A stretch of 64,000 bases of DNA from Nematocida homosporus (lineage: Eukaryota; Microsporidia). Under the pieces are notes generated by a model. That model searched no databases. It was not told the DNA's origin and saw only the letters and a list, made by a program, of their open reading frames with translations. This document shows positions 8,737 to 18,153 of this stretch, in pieces. Made by a program: the position numbers and the translations under genes. How positions within the stretch are numbered: position 1 is the first letter of the stretch; each line of letters starts with the position of its first letter. The DNA lies in NCBI RefSeq assembly GCF_024244095.1, contig NW_026250688.1, positions 186,001-250,000 of the forward strand, read 5' to 3'.

Positions 8737-9651
8737 ATGTTACGAGACGTACAACACTGGTGGCGCTTGGGAGGACTGGGCGGACTGGCTATGGGGGTGA
8801 CTTATGGACTGAACTATTGTTCTAGAGTGCGAAAGACTGGGAGTTATTTAGAAAATGCTTTGATACTGGTTATGGCGGATGTTTGGAAGTGTTTGGTCTT
8901 CTATGGAATGATGCGCTGGTCTGGGGAGAAGCGGATGACTTATTCGCGGGATTACTTGATCTTTGGTTGGTTTTCGTTCTTTCAATCGTTTGGTTGGTTG
9001 GTGGTAGTTCGGTATTTGAGTGTTTTTTATCTACAGATTGTTTCTAACTTTAGATCGTTCTTTGTTTTTGGCTTATCTATTTTGGTTTTTAATCGGGTTT
9101 ACACGCGGGTACAATGGCTGGCCCAGGTAGTCTTGGTTTTTGGAATTACTTTGCCCTTTATAGTTCAGATCGTGAGTAAAGATGAGGCTGGGATGGGTCC
9201 AAGTAGTTATTTGAATGCTTGGTTAAGTATTGGGTTGAGTTTATTGATGACCTTATCAACGGCTTTGAATGGAGTTTGTTTTGAAAAGATAGTGAGGAAA
9301 AAGCGACTAAGTATGTGGCAGAATTCTTTGAATTATTCATTATCTGGACTGTTGGTTTCAGTATTGGCTTTAGTCTGTATTTTTGGTTGGTTTGGAAGTG
9401 ATGGATTAGTGATTGATCCTGGGTTGTTTTTGAGTCTAGTTTGTCTGAAGGTAGTAGAAGGGATTATTTATGCTTACATTATGGCTGAGTATAGTGCGGT
9501 GGCTAAGACTTTCTTTCAAGTACTAATGAACTGTTTACTTTCAGTAATTCTATCTTGGCACTTAGCTGAGAAGATGAGTATTTACAAGATAGTTTCATTG
9601 GTTCTAGTAGCTGGTAGTATCTGTGTGTTTAATTTACGATCAAATAAATAG
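8737..9651 (+). CDS. Nucleotide-sugar transporter of the SLC35A type
   Basis: A 304-residue multi-pass protein (about 9-10 hydrophobic segments). Family features are the early helix ILVMADVWKCLVFYGMMRW (equivalent to the S-E-x-x-K helix), YLSVFYLQIVSNFRSFFVF followed by VQWLAQVVLVFGITLP, the luminal-side motif LNGVCFEKIVRKK (G-x-x-x-E-K-x-L/V-K), and the last helices SAVAKTFFQVLMNCLLSVIL and AGSICVF. It probably carries a UDP- or GDP-sugar into the ER/Golgi for glycosylation; the substrate cannot be read from sequence. The frame is open from an ATG inside the tRNA (8659), but that start would overlap the tRNA-Gly, so the next ATG, at 8737, is used. Confidence 0.78.
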   Translation: MLRDVQHWWRLGGLGGLAMGVTYGLNYCSRVRKTGSYLENALILVMADVWKCLVFYGMMRWSGEKRMTYSRDYLIFGWFSFFQSFGWLVVVRYLSVFYLQIVSNFRSFFVFGLSILVFNRVYTRVQWLAQVVLVFGITLPFIVQIVSKDEAGMGPSSYLNAWLSIGLSLLMTLSTALNGVCFEKIVRKKRLSMWQNSLNYSLSGLLVSVLALVCIFGWFGSDGLVIDPGLFLSLVCLKVVEGIIYAYIMAEYSAVAKTFFQVLMNCLLSVILSWHLAEKMSIYKIVSLVLVAGSICVFNLRSNK

Positions 9652-9700
9652 ATGTACTAGGATGGGTTTAGTAGTTAGGGTTTAGTATTGTATTTGTGAT

Positions 9701-9870
9701 GTTCAAGGTGTCACTGTCCTTACTAGCAAAGATCATGAGTTCTTGAATTATAACGGTTGTATTGTATTGGGTTAGTGTATGTTTTTAATGCTTATCTGCA
9801 ATACTAAGAACAATGGGTTAGTCAAATTGAGTTAGAGATTGGGGGAGTACAAGTCTAAACTATAAATACT
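9701..9870 (-). repeat. Dispersed intergenic element R, copy 2 (partial)
   Basis: It contains CTTACTAGCAAAGATCATGAG, a TTGTATTGTAT block and CTAAACTATAAATACT in the same order as copy 1 (4948-5211), with diverged spacing. It is inverted relative to the neighbouring copy at 9899-10207, so the two form a head-to-head pair. Confidence 0.5.
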
Positions 9871-9898
9871 AAACCGATACTAACTTCTATCAAGACAT

Positions 9899-10207
9899 AG
9901 TCATATTAGGCACTTTTCATATTTATTGAATAAAGTCTCAGGGTTGTCTATGCCGTGTATAACACCTAAGATTGCGTGTTATAACACCAGGTTAGTATCT
10001 TCATAAACTAATTATCCTTTCTGTATTTATAGTTTGAAGTTGTATTCTACCAATCTCGGAATTCAATTTGATTCTTGCTCTTGGAATTCTTGATAAAGAA
10101 TAAAGATATGTTGACTTGTATGTATCTCCTGTGAAACATACGGCAATACAACTGACCTAATTTAAAGACTTGTATTCACTAGAAAAGAGTATTGTATACT
10201 GAACACC
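9899..10207 (+). repeat. Dispersed intergenic element R, copy 3
   Basis: This copy is collinear with 57501-57812. Matching blocks are AGTCATATTAG, TATTGAATRAAGT, TTTATAGTTTG, GATRAAGAATAAAGAT, AACTGACNTAATTTAA and ACTGAACACC. It ends about 40 bp before the promoter-like 16-mer of the next gene. Confidence 0.65.
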
Positions 10208-10246
10208 AATCCAACTCAAAGTTAATTAGGTTATATTGCCCGACAA

Positions 10247-10262
10247 TTTCCTTTTATGGTAA
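10247..10262 (+). promoter_or_regulatory. TTTCC-N6-GGTAA box, 46 bp before the M16-like gene
   Basis: The 16-mer TTTCCTTTTATGGTAA recurs identically at 55424-55439, and close variants occur before other genes (33236, 55386, 55453, 60850). Here 46 nt separate its end from the ATG at 10309, similar to the spacing at 33292 and 60907. Confidence 0.5.
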
Positions 10263-10308
10263 CTTCCTAGTACTGCTTATGTAGAATTTTTCGACCTAGG
10301 CTCAATCT

Positions 10309-13300
10309 ATGAATATGCAATTAACGAGCAAAGCAAACAATCTAATTGTGTTCCTTTTATTTAGTCTAGGCTTTCTTAAGGCATCATCTCAAACTACGAG
10401 CTTTGACAATCAACAAGTTTTTCCATGTGATTATTATTCCTTCAGTCCATCTAATGGCATTGCATACTTTATCATGATCGACCCAAATAGCCCAAGGATT
10501 CATATTAGCATTGCTATTAAGAAGCTCCATTCTACTACATCAACTAGCGATAAGCACCTCAACTGTCTTTTAGAAGCACTTCTCAGAGATAAGCTAGTTC
10601 CCGAAAATAATAGCTATTGGGACCAAGAATCTCTAGCTCAACCTAATAACTATCAGATCACAGCTGGCAATCAGTTCGTTATTATCGAGTTTTTCTTAGG
10701 TTGCATATTTCACATGGTCCCCTTCGACCTCCTAAAATCAGTTATTATACCCCCACCGAATGCAGAGAGAATAATCAAAATCAAAGACGAATGCTTTCCA
10801 AACCATCCACAAAATTCATCAGAACCTCTTCCTTCCAAGGATCAACTCATTAAGGAATGGAACGCCATGTTTTGCCCCTCGAATATTCGGCTGGCAATTG
10901 TTACCCCTGTGAAACCAATCTTTACAATAATGGACTTTCTGTTCAACTATCGCCATTCAGAGGACATACAAAGAAATCCCTGCATGACCCCACTTGACAA
11001 GACCATTCCAGAAAGCTTACATACTCCACCCCAACTATGGATACAGCCTAATAAGTCCTCAACTTCACCCAAGCACACAACAATTACCCTTTTTATTCCA
11101 CTTCTCAGTGATATCAGAAGCAAAAGTATGTATCTGTTCTCCGACTTATACCATTTATTCTTCCGGTACAACAAAATATACGCCGATTGTTTTCAAAAGA
11201 ACATCCTTAATGATAACACCCAAATCAAGCGTGTATCAATAAACACTCAGGAGAAAACACTGGGCATGCGTATCACCATAGAAATACACAATAAGAATTT
11301 CGTGATTGCTGATGCATTGAATCTAGTGGATAGTTTCTTTCTAGCCATCAAGGAGCATTATAAGCGCACAAACCCAACTCAATCTCAGCACTCTGAAGAG
11401 ATCCTATGTTGTTCATCAACAACAGATATGGGCATACTATTACATTCTCTTGCCAATCTACTCTCAGTCCACATGTTCTTTGTTGAGTCCACTGACATCA
11501 TTAGGTTCATCTCGGCGCCCACCCCACACCTCAATGAGATTTACAACCTAAACAACCTACTTGAAAGCGCAATGCAACGAGAGAATTGGCAGATTAGTGG
11601 AGACCTCACCCATGCACACCAGAGCCAATTGCCAATCCAATGCCCTGTCACAGTCCCAACCTGTATAGTGATACCAGAAGCCACTACCCAAACCAACCAA
11701 ATCAAAGATCACATACACCATATCGATCCCATTACCCGATTGGGCCAAGCCCAAAATGCTACTTTAGCTGATCAGCAGTCCGGCCCTTCCTATGGCAACA
11801 CTATCTTTCAACCACAAGATAGCACCTCATGTGCCGTTAACGCCTCCCAAGAGCCCAATCACATCACAAACCCAGGCATCGCTCTCGAAAGTAAAGTTTC
11901 ACAAGTCAAACCTGATGGCGTCTTTGTAACCCATTACGAAGAGCCAGGCCTTGAGGCATACTTGTTCAAGAGCCCTCGACCCAAAAGCTATTCAACAGCT
12001 ACTGTTGTGCTCGTTACCAAAGACTACCTTGTTGACATTAAAACCTATGTTTGGCACGTCGCTCACGTATTAACAGTATTAGAAGAAGCGAAAGTTAATC
12101 ACATGAATACCGTCAAGAAGGTAGATACTCTTCTCGAGGCTGAGGTTTGTGAGGATGGACGTATCGTTGTTGTTGCCCGTGGACCAAGTGCTGAAGTCAT
12201 CCAGGTACTCCAGCAGTTCTTCTTATTCTATAAAACCTACCGCCACACCATCACCAAGGTGTCTAAGGCTATGCTTAGGGCATTCGAATTCTTTAAGAAA
12301 GAATTCTACCGACGGGCATCAACTGGGACAAAATACCTGTTCCCATCTGTTTGGCGGTTTCCTCTATATTCATCTGTCCAATGTTGCGACTACATTAGAG
12401 AGAAAACGACTTCCTTTGTTACTCCGATCGTTTATACAGCTCTAATCAATATAAGAGTTGACGACGCACTAATTGATGATCTCACATCAGTAATTGATCT
12501 AGTCAAACGGTCCATTACCCCCGAGCCGCACACTAGGTACAAGCTAATTAGCAACCACATCGCAAGTGCGTCTGAACCATTAGAGTCAACAGAGGTTTCG
12601 GGTCTTGTTGGGTACTTCCATATTGATCCTATGTCCAAATTAGGCGTAACTAACTATCACATGCTGGCCTACTATTTATTGTTTCTGCAAGCGTCACCAA
12701 TCAACCTCACTAACCAGACCATTGCCAAAAAAGTCCAAGATTGGCTAGATGCTCGTAAGCCCCAACCATCACCTAATGAACCAGCAGGTCCGAATTCGGA
12801 ACACTCTAACCTGAACTTAGATAGCCAGATTTTCAAAAACATGGAGGGTAATCTTATCTTCTTTGACGACACCATTATTCTAACTTTTAAGCTCAAAGGC
12901 CGATACAGCCTGGCGGAGTTTTCGAATGCAATTACAGCCTATCACAACTACTTAACCTGTTTGTTTAACCGTCTCACCCCAGCACAGTTCAAAGACCTCA
13001 AAGAGAAAGTACAGCGTCAATTCACCAATACCAACCGGAGTAACAGTATATTCGAAGATAAACCCTTACACTTCCTTTGCAACGACTTTTGGCGAAGATT
13101 CGACTATAAGAGAACGTTCACCGATCTTCTCAACAAAATAACTTTAGATCAAGTCCGAGATTTTGTCATATCTCATTGTAAAGACCCTCTTATCGCCATA
13201 CCTAAGGCCTCTCAACTATTCTCGCCGGACCAGCCTCATACTGACAAGCAACCACCAACTCAGCCTAAATCCAGCAAAAGGAGAACAACAACCACCCCGC

Positions 13301-13371
13301 TAGATAGCCTTGGTTCTGATTACGCTTTTAAAAGGCACAATCGAAACCAAAACGATCTACCCACGAAATAA
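10309..13371 (+). CDS. Secreted M16 (insulinase-family) homologue without catalytic zinc site
   Basis: A 1020-residue protein with a signal peptide (IVFLLFSLGFLKASS, about residues 12-27). Similarity to the intact M16 peptidase at 33292-36204 is visible at both ends. At the N-terminus, FSPSNGIAYFIMIDP corresponds to the NGMRVVVVSNP strand, and LIKEWNAMFCPSNIRLAIV corresponds to LMSFWKYHYTPKNMTLVIF. At the C-terminus, LKEKVQRQF, NDFWRRFDYKRTF and ITLDQVRDFVISHC follow the same order and spacing as the peptidase's last domain. The HxxEH zinc motif is replaced by CLLEA (residues 86-90), so both histidines are gone. A Pro/Gln/Thr-rich linker sits near 450-540 and a basic tail at the end. It is probably an exported pseudopeptidase, perhaps binding peptides or a partner M16 half. 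Homology is inferred by eye. Confidence 0.62.
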   Translation: MNMQLTSKANNLIVFLLFSLGFLKASSQTTSFDNQQVFPCDYYSFSPSNGIAYFIMIDPNSPRIHISIAIKKLHSTTSTSDKHLNCLLEALLRDKLVPENNSYWDQESLAQPNNYQITAGNQFVIIEFFLGCIFHMVPFDLLKSVIIPPPNAERIIKIKDECFPNHPQNSSEPLPSKDQLIKEWNAMFCPSNIRLAIVTPVKPIFTIMDFLFNYRHSEDIQRNPCMTPLDKTIPESLHTPPQLWIQPNKSSTSPKHTTITLFIPLLSDIRSKSMYLFSDLYHLFFRYNKIYADCFQKNILNDNTQIKRVSINTQEKTLGMRITIEIHNKNFVIADALNLVDSFFLAIKEHYKRTNPTQSQHSEEILCCSSTTDMGILLHSLANLLSVHMFFVESTDIIRFISAPTPHLNEIYNLNNLLESAMQRENWQISGDLTHAHQSQLPIQCPVTVPTCIVIPEATTQTNQIKDHIHHIDPITRLGQAQNATLADQQSGPSYGNTIFQPQDSTSCAVNASQEPNHITNPGIALESKVSQVKPDGVFVTHYEEPGLEAYLFKSPRPKSYSTATVVLVTKDYLVDIKTYVWHVAHVLTVLEEAKVNHMNTVKKVDTLLEAEVCEDGRIVVVARGPSAEVIQVLQQFFLFYKTYRHTITKVSKAMLRAFEFFKKEFYRRASTGTKYLFPSVWRFPLYSSVQCCDYIREKTTSFVTPIVYTALINIRVDDALIDDLTSVIDLVKRSITPEPHTRYKLISNHIASASEPLESTEVSGLVGYFHIDPMSKLGVTNYHMLAYYLLFLQASPINLTNQTIAKKVQDWLDARKPQPSPNEPAGPNSEHSNLNLDSQIFKNMEGNLIFFDDTIILTFKLKGRYSLAEFSNAITAYHNYLTCLFNRLTPAQFKDLKEKVQRQFTNTNRSNSIFEDKPLHFLCNDFWRRFDYKRTFTDLLNKITLDQVRDFVISHCKDPLIAIPKASQLFSPDQPHTDKQPPTQPKSSKRRTTTTPLDSLGSDYAFKRHNRNQNDLPTK

Positions 13372-13534
13372 AAGTCTCTTGATCATCCGAATATCTCATA
13401 GCACCAATATTAAATACGTTCACATTTAACCCAATACTAATACTAATATCAATCCAATCCAACCCACTCCACTCCACTCCATTCAACTTTAACCTTAACT
13501 TTAACTTTAACTTACCAGTTTAATTAGATATGAT

Positions 13535-16500
13535 TTATTGCGAAAGAGCACGGTAGATATGATGTACACGGTTAATAGCGGCTAAACTGTCGTTGTAAAG
13601 CCGCAGGTCTTCTGGAACACGCGGATCCTGAATAGGAAGAAGCACAGCACAGATATACTGCGAAATCCAAGAAAGAGCGCCTTTCCAGGTTGGAGCTATA
13701 CGGGATAGTGAAAAGGAAGCAATCCAGGAGAGATGTGTGCCAGAGACAATTGAATCGGTCATAAATGTATCGGTAAGTTCTAGGACAACTGTTTTGACGT
13801 TGTCTATGGTTAAACACAAAGAAAGTGGTGTCTGGCTGTGTTTGTCTAAGTACTTGCGCATGGCTTGGCCGTTAATATAGATGCCAATCAAAACCCAAGG
13901 ATCCCCAGGCAGTTTAGCCATAGGGAAGGGAAGAACTAGCACGGGAATACCGCTAAGTTCAGCAGTCAGCATTAGCTGGGCATGGTTAGTAAAGGTAAAG
14001 GTAGGCGGGGCTTCCAAGTAAATAACACGCAAGTCTTTAGGATGCTCAAAGTACTGGGCACCTGGTAAGGCCCGTCGAATACCAAAACAGCAGATACGAT
14101 TAAGAGCCCGTTGCAATTGGAAGACTTTCTTAGGCACTAGCATATCTGGAGCTAGTATTCGGCAAAACCGGGCGCATTTCTGGGCTACGTACCCTGAGAC
14201 TGTTCTGGACCCGAAAGTTTCTATTCCAGACGCGTTAGTTACTAAAGGCCCTTGATTTTCCAGGGAGAGCATGAGTTTATCTTGGAAAAGCCGTTGGAGA
14301 TTAGTGCGGAGTTCACGAGGCTTATCACTCGCATTCTTCTTTGAAGACGAGCGCAGGAAGGCCAGCAGTTGAAACAGAGGAGATAGCTCAACCGGGCTGT
14401 ATAGTGTTTGTTTAGTGATTTTGAGTTCGTGGGGTGAGATAAGCGCAAGAGTTAGTTTTAAAGCCGGGGCTGGGGTTTTAAGTGTGGCCGGAAAGACGCC
14501 TTCAATAGTATAGGAGGCCTGCGGTAGAGAAAGAAAGAGGAAACCCGGCGGGGCTAAATCAACTGCTTCACTATCTGGACCTCGCGGTCTTTGGAGTACT
14601 TTAAGAATTGGAATGGACTTAATATTAAGAGATAGCGATATTTCTCGCTTCTTACTACCTAGTAAACGCTTTTGCAAAGTAAAGATAACGTTCTGAAGAC
14701 TACTGATAACTCCACCACATAATTCAAGATTAATCCGGGTTTCCACGGCATCTTGAAGAGTGAAACCTTTAACGGCTAGTTCGCCCTCTCTTACGGCCGT
14801 AGGAGACAGATGGGGAGCAGCAAAAACATTCCGAATAACGGCACTAGAAAACTCATGGTGGGTAGTACTCTTCTTAGGTGTCTTATGACCACTAGAAGGT
14901 TTATGGATTTGGTTATAAATATGAATGTCCTCAATCACTGTCTCCTGCCATCCAGATCGCGGCCTAGTCGATTTATTCAAGGCCCGGGCATCAACACTCA
15001 ATAAGGTACAAGATAAATTGTTCAGGAAAGACCCGCCTTCACTACTACTACTACTAGATGAGGTTTTACTCCCGAAGTAATCAAGTAATTCCAAGGTCTT
15101 ATGATGGAAGATAATCTCATTAGGAGAAGTAACAATCCCTGCAATAGTCACTTCATGAATAAGTAGTAGTCCTGTTTCCTTCTTAGCTAAATGGGTCAAA
15201 AGCGCATTAGTTATCTCACAAGATAAGCTAGCCCAAACGGAAAAAGGATTATGAACAATATCAATCTTAACACCCGCACACTGTAGAACAAGTAAAGGAA
15301 ACCGATCTTGAATCCGTCTAATAGTAAAGGCAGCCGCCGGTAGAGTTAGAATACCATCGGTGCATCCAGCCGAAGTACTAGTTGAAGTAGGAGCTGTACC
15401 ATAAGCTAGAGTTGAATCGATAAAAATCGAGTCCTGATGAGTCTCTACGGCCGTTGTAATGTTAATACTCTTATCAAAAGCATGATCTATCTTAGCCTTC
15501 TCAACTTTAGGCTTAGCCGGACTAGAACTAGACAAAATCGACTCTTTAGCCACCTTTAACACCGATAGCATAGCTCTGTTATACGGGAAGAACCGGCCAG
15601 TTTGACCTTCAAAGATGTACCCCTTACTAGTGAAAAGGGTCTCTTTAGCCATAAAGTTAATATCAATATCTTGAGTCTTCGGTCGAGTTCGATCACTACC
15701 TTCCACTTTAGCCGGAGAGATAGAAAAGCCCCGATGACGCGTGGTCGATGCCGAGTACTCAATCGTGCACGGTTCAATGCATAATTTAGCCACTACTGCC
15801 CCAGGAGCTGGTTTACCCTCTTCTAGTACGGCCATATAGATAGCAGGAACATTAATAGCAATAGTAAAAGTAGAGACATGTTCCAGACTAGGCAGTTGGT
15901 AAGAAGCATCAAGATGGAAAAGACCATGAATGATATTCTCAGTATTAGTCGACTTCATCTTAAAGACCGAGTTACGAATCAGGGCATTAATAGACCGATC
16001 AACTACTCCCGGCATAGAAGAAGAAGACTGACTAGTTGATTCGGATGGAATAGTACTACTCGGTTTAGATACAAGTGATTCATTCTCCAGAAGAACTTCT
16101 CCCGGACTTTGGTTCTGTTCCGCCAACTGAATAGCCCGAGTAACCTTCTGCATACTTACTTGTAAGTCAATCGGCTGAGCTAAACGATAGGGCCGTTCTA
16201 CATCAGTAAACACAGCAAAGAAAGTCAAACCAACCGATGGCGCACTTATTTCCTTATACCCAATCCCTACTACACACTTAGGAGGAATATTAGACCGCAT
16301 CCCCCATTCCGAATTACGCGGACCAACAAGAATATCAATGGATGCCCGATTAAGGGTAACAAATAAAGGTAAACGACTAATTGATAGACCAAAAGTAGTT
16401 GGCTCCCACTTAAACCGGACATAATTCTCATTCACTTCCATCTTCTTCCCAAAATCAACTGTAACTTGACCTAAAGCCCGACTATCACTCGCATACATCT

Positions 16501-18124
16501 GGAAGTAATTAGCAGCAGTAGCCGGTCGCACTTCTCTTGTCTCCAATGCTTCTGGTCTTAAGTTCATCTGGACTTTGTAATGCCCTCTAAACTTAGGCAG
16601 TTTTTCCCTCCTTCGCTCTTTCTTCTTCGGCTGCCACTCATACCCCACACAAAGACCTTTACGATTCCGCCAGTGCGTGCCAAACCCTCTAAATAACCGA
16701 CTAAGTACTGAAGGTGTTTCTACAATCTGCAAAGAAGCACTCCAAATAGGACCTTTAAATTCCGGCGGACCTCGAGCCACCAGTAAAGATTCAATGGCAC
16801 TCAATCCCGTATGAAAAGTCAGGACACCATCAAGGACTAACTTATTCCCTTCCTTATGCCCAAAATTATGAACTGAACGGAAATGTCCTAAACGCTTACC
16901 ATTAAGTAGGAATCCAAAAGATAAACTAGGCGCCCGACCCGCATTCATTGCTTTAGTCAGTCCAGCAATCGGAAAAATAGCATCATTAAACAAAACCCGA
17001 CCGATCATTCCCGCCGTATCTACCGATAAAAACTGAACTTCCACCAAAGGTTCATTCGACCGCCGCGAACTGTGCCGACCCGAAGAAAGGAAGAAGACTT
17101 TAATTGTCGCCGCAATCTCAACTAAGCACCGAGCTACAAACTGTTCTGCTAAACTATGTGCCCCTAATACAACTAAATCACCTACTCTAACTGTAACTAA
17201 CTCCTTCCGCAAGTACTGCTGCATCCCCGATCTAATTACATCCACACCCGCCCTATCTACCGCCATGGCAAAGCCAACCGCCCCTTGAATAGATCCTTTC
17301 TCAATCTGATGCGCCTCCATTACCCAGGATACACAACCGACCTCGCCAATATACATCTGACCTTCAACTCGTGGCATATTCAAGGTCAAGTAGTTCATCT
17401 TCTTCCGGTACAAGAAATGCCCATGCATACTTAATTGTGTATCCGTATCTTCCATGACGTAATCAAGGATTTGCACGGGTAGTTCTCTTTTCCTGACTTT
17501 CTTAACCATCTGCCCGGCATTCCCGAGAGTTTCAATTAACTTCTCAGGATGCGGCGGCTGATTACCCAAGTAAACACCCGGAGTATTCAACAAGACAATC
17601 GGAATAGCCAAACCCGGAAACCTACTCCACAAGCGAAAACAAAGGTTACCTTTAATAGTAAGTAAAACATGATTCTCTACCTTCATCCAAAACTCAGGAG
17701 GAACAACTACTGATTCAGAAGGCAAGCGATACAAAAACTCACCCTCAACATGAAATCCATCCCTTTGCGTACTGAGAATCTTAGCAGCCGTTAGATAAGC
17801 AAATGGCATTTCATTACGAGAAGCAGCAAATCCAACCTCTAAATTAGTACATTGAATGTTAAAAGGACAAACTAAATCAGCAAACTTAAATCCCAACTCA
17901 ATTCCCTTCTCGCCAAAAACCAACTTCTCAATTACCATTTTATCTACATTTCGTCTAATTGTTGAGACAAATAGAATAGAACAAATAATCGGGGAAAAAA
18001 AGATAGACCAAAATATACTAATTGAAATCACTAAAATAGCACCGGCAATCTTACGCTCGATTCCATGTCTAGCTTCTACACCACCTTTACCTATTTTCAT
18101 TAGATATTGCTGAAAATAAAACAT
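13535..18124 (-). CDS. Very large N-terminally anchored protein, possibly Tag1/DUF3712-like
   Basis: At 1529 residues this is the longest gene in the window. A short basic N-terminus is followed by one strong hydrophobic helix (about 28-52, AGAILVISISIFWSIFFSP). The rest is mostly beta-strand-like with no further clear membrane span. Segments such as LSFGFLLNGKRLGHF followed by NKLVLDGVLTF, and FWMKVENHVLLTIKGNL, resemble repeats of the fungal DUF3712 family (yeast Tag1, a vacuolar single-pass protein involved in ending autophagy). A bridge-like lipid-transfer protein, which also has an N-terminal anchor and long beta groove, is an alternative. Ser-rich linkers lie near 700 and 1030. Starts at 18124 and 18100 are both possible. 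The start codon lies 29 bp from the divergent INCENP-like gene. Topology is fairly secure; the family name is tentative. Confidence 0.55.
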   Translation of the reverse strand: MFYFQQYLMKIGKGGVEARHGIERKIAGAILVISISIFWSIFFSPIICSILFVSTIRRNVDKMVIEKLVFGEKGIELGFKFADLVCPFNIQCTNLEVGFAASRNEMPFAYLTAAKILSTQRDGFHVEGEFLYRLPSESVVVPPEFWMKVENHVLLTIKGNLCFRLWSRFPGLAIPIVLLNTPGVYLGNQPPHPEKLIETLGNAGQMVKKVRKRELPVQILDYVMEDTDTQLSMHGHFLYRKKMNYLTLNMPRVEGQMYIGEVGCVSWVMEAHQIEKGSIQGAVGFAMAVDRAGVDVIRSGMQQYLRKELVTVRVGDLVVLGAHSLAEQFVARCLVEIAATIKVFFLSSGRHSSRRSNEPLVEVQFLSVDTAGMIGRVLFNDAIFPIAGLTKAMNAGRAPSLSFGFLLNGKRLGHFRSVHNFGHKEGNKLVLDGVLTFHTGLSAIESLLVARGPPEFKGPIWSASLQIVETPSVLSRLFRGFGTHWRNRKGLCVGYEWQPKKKERRREKLPKFRGHYKVQMNLRPEALETREVRPATAANYFQMYASDSRALGQVTVDFGKKMEVNENYVRFKWEPTTFGLSISRLPLFVTLNRASIDILVGPRNSEWGMRSNIPPKCVVGIGYKEISAPSVGLTFFAVFTDVERPYRLAQPIDLQVSMQKVTRAIQLAEQNQSPGEVLLENESLVSKPSSTIPSESTSQSSSSMPGVVDRSINALIRNSVFKMKSTNTENIIHGLFHLDASYQLPSLEHVSTFTIAINVPAIYMAVLEEGKPAPGAVVAKLCIEPCTIEYSASTTRHRGFSISPAKVEGSDRTRPKTQDIDINFMAKETLFTSKGYIFEGQTGRFFPYNRAMLSVLKVAKESILSSSSPAKPKVEKAKIDHAFDKSINITTAVETHQDSIFIDSTLAYGTAPTSTSTSAGCTDGILTLPAAAFTIRRIQDRFPLLVLQCAGVKIDIVHNPFSVWASLSCEITNALLTHLAKKETGLLLIHEVTIAGIVTSPNEIIFHHKTLELLDYFGSKTSSSSSSSEGGSFLNNLSCTLLSVDARALNKSTRPRSGWQETVIEDIHIYNQIHKPSSGHKTPKKSTTHHEFSSAVIRNVFAAPHLSPTAVREGELAVKGFTLQDAVETRINLELCGGVISSLQNVIFTLQKRLLGSKKREISLSLNIKSIPILKVLQRPRGPDSEAVDLAPPGFLFLSLPQASYTIEGVFPATLKTPAPALKLTLALISPHELKITKQTLYSPVELSPLFQLLAFLRSSSKKNASDKPRELRTNLQRLFQDKLMLSLENQGPLVTNASGIETFGSRTVSGYVAQKCARFCRILAPDMLVPKKVFQLQRALNRICCFGIRRALPGAQYFEHPKDLRVIYLEAPPTFTFTNHAQLMLTAELSGIPVLVLPFPMAKLPGDPWVLIGIYINGQAMRKYLDKHSQTPLSLCLTIDNVKTVVLELTDTFMTDSIVSGTHLSWIASFSLSRIAPTWKGALSWISQYICAVLLPIQDPRVPEDLRLYNDSLAAINRVHHIYRALSQ

Positions 18125-18142
18125 ATTTAACGCCGCCTAATT

Positions 18143-18149
18143 AAAATTT
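18143..18149. promoter_or_regulatory. AAAATTT box between divergent starts
   Basis: AAAATTT lies 4 nt before the INCENP-like ATG (18154) and 18 nt before the start at 18124 on the other strand. AAATTT-like boxes next to start codons are known in Microsporidia. With only 29 bp between the two ATGs, it must serve one or both genes. Confidence 0.4.
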
Positions 18150-18153
18150 GAAG

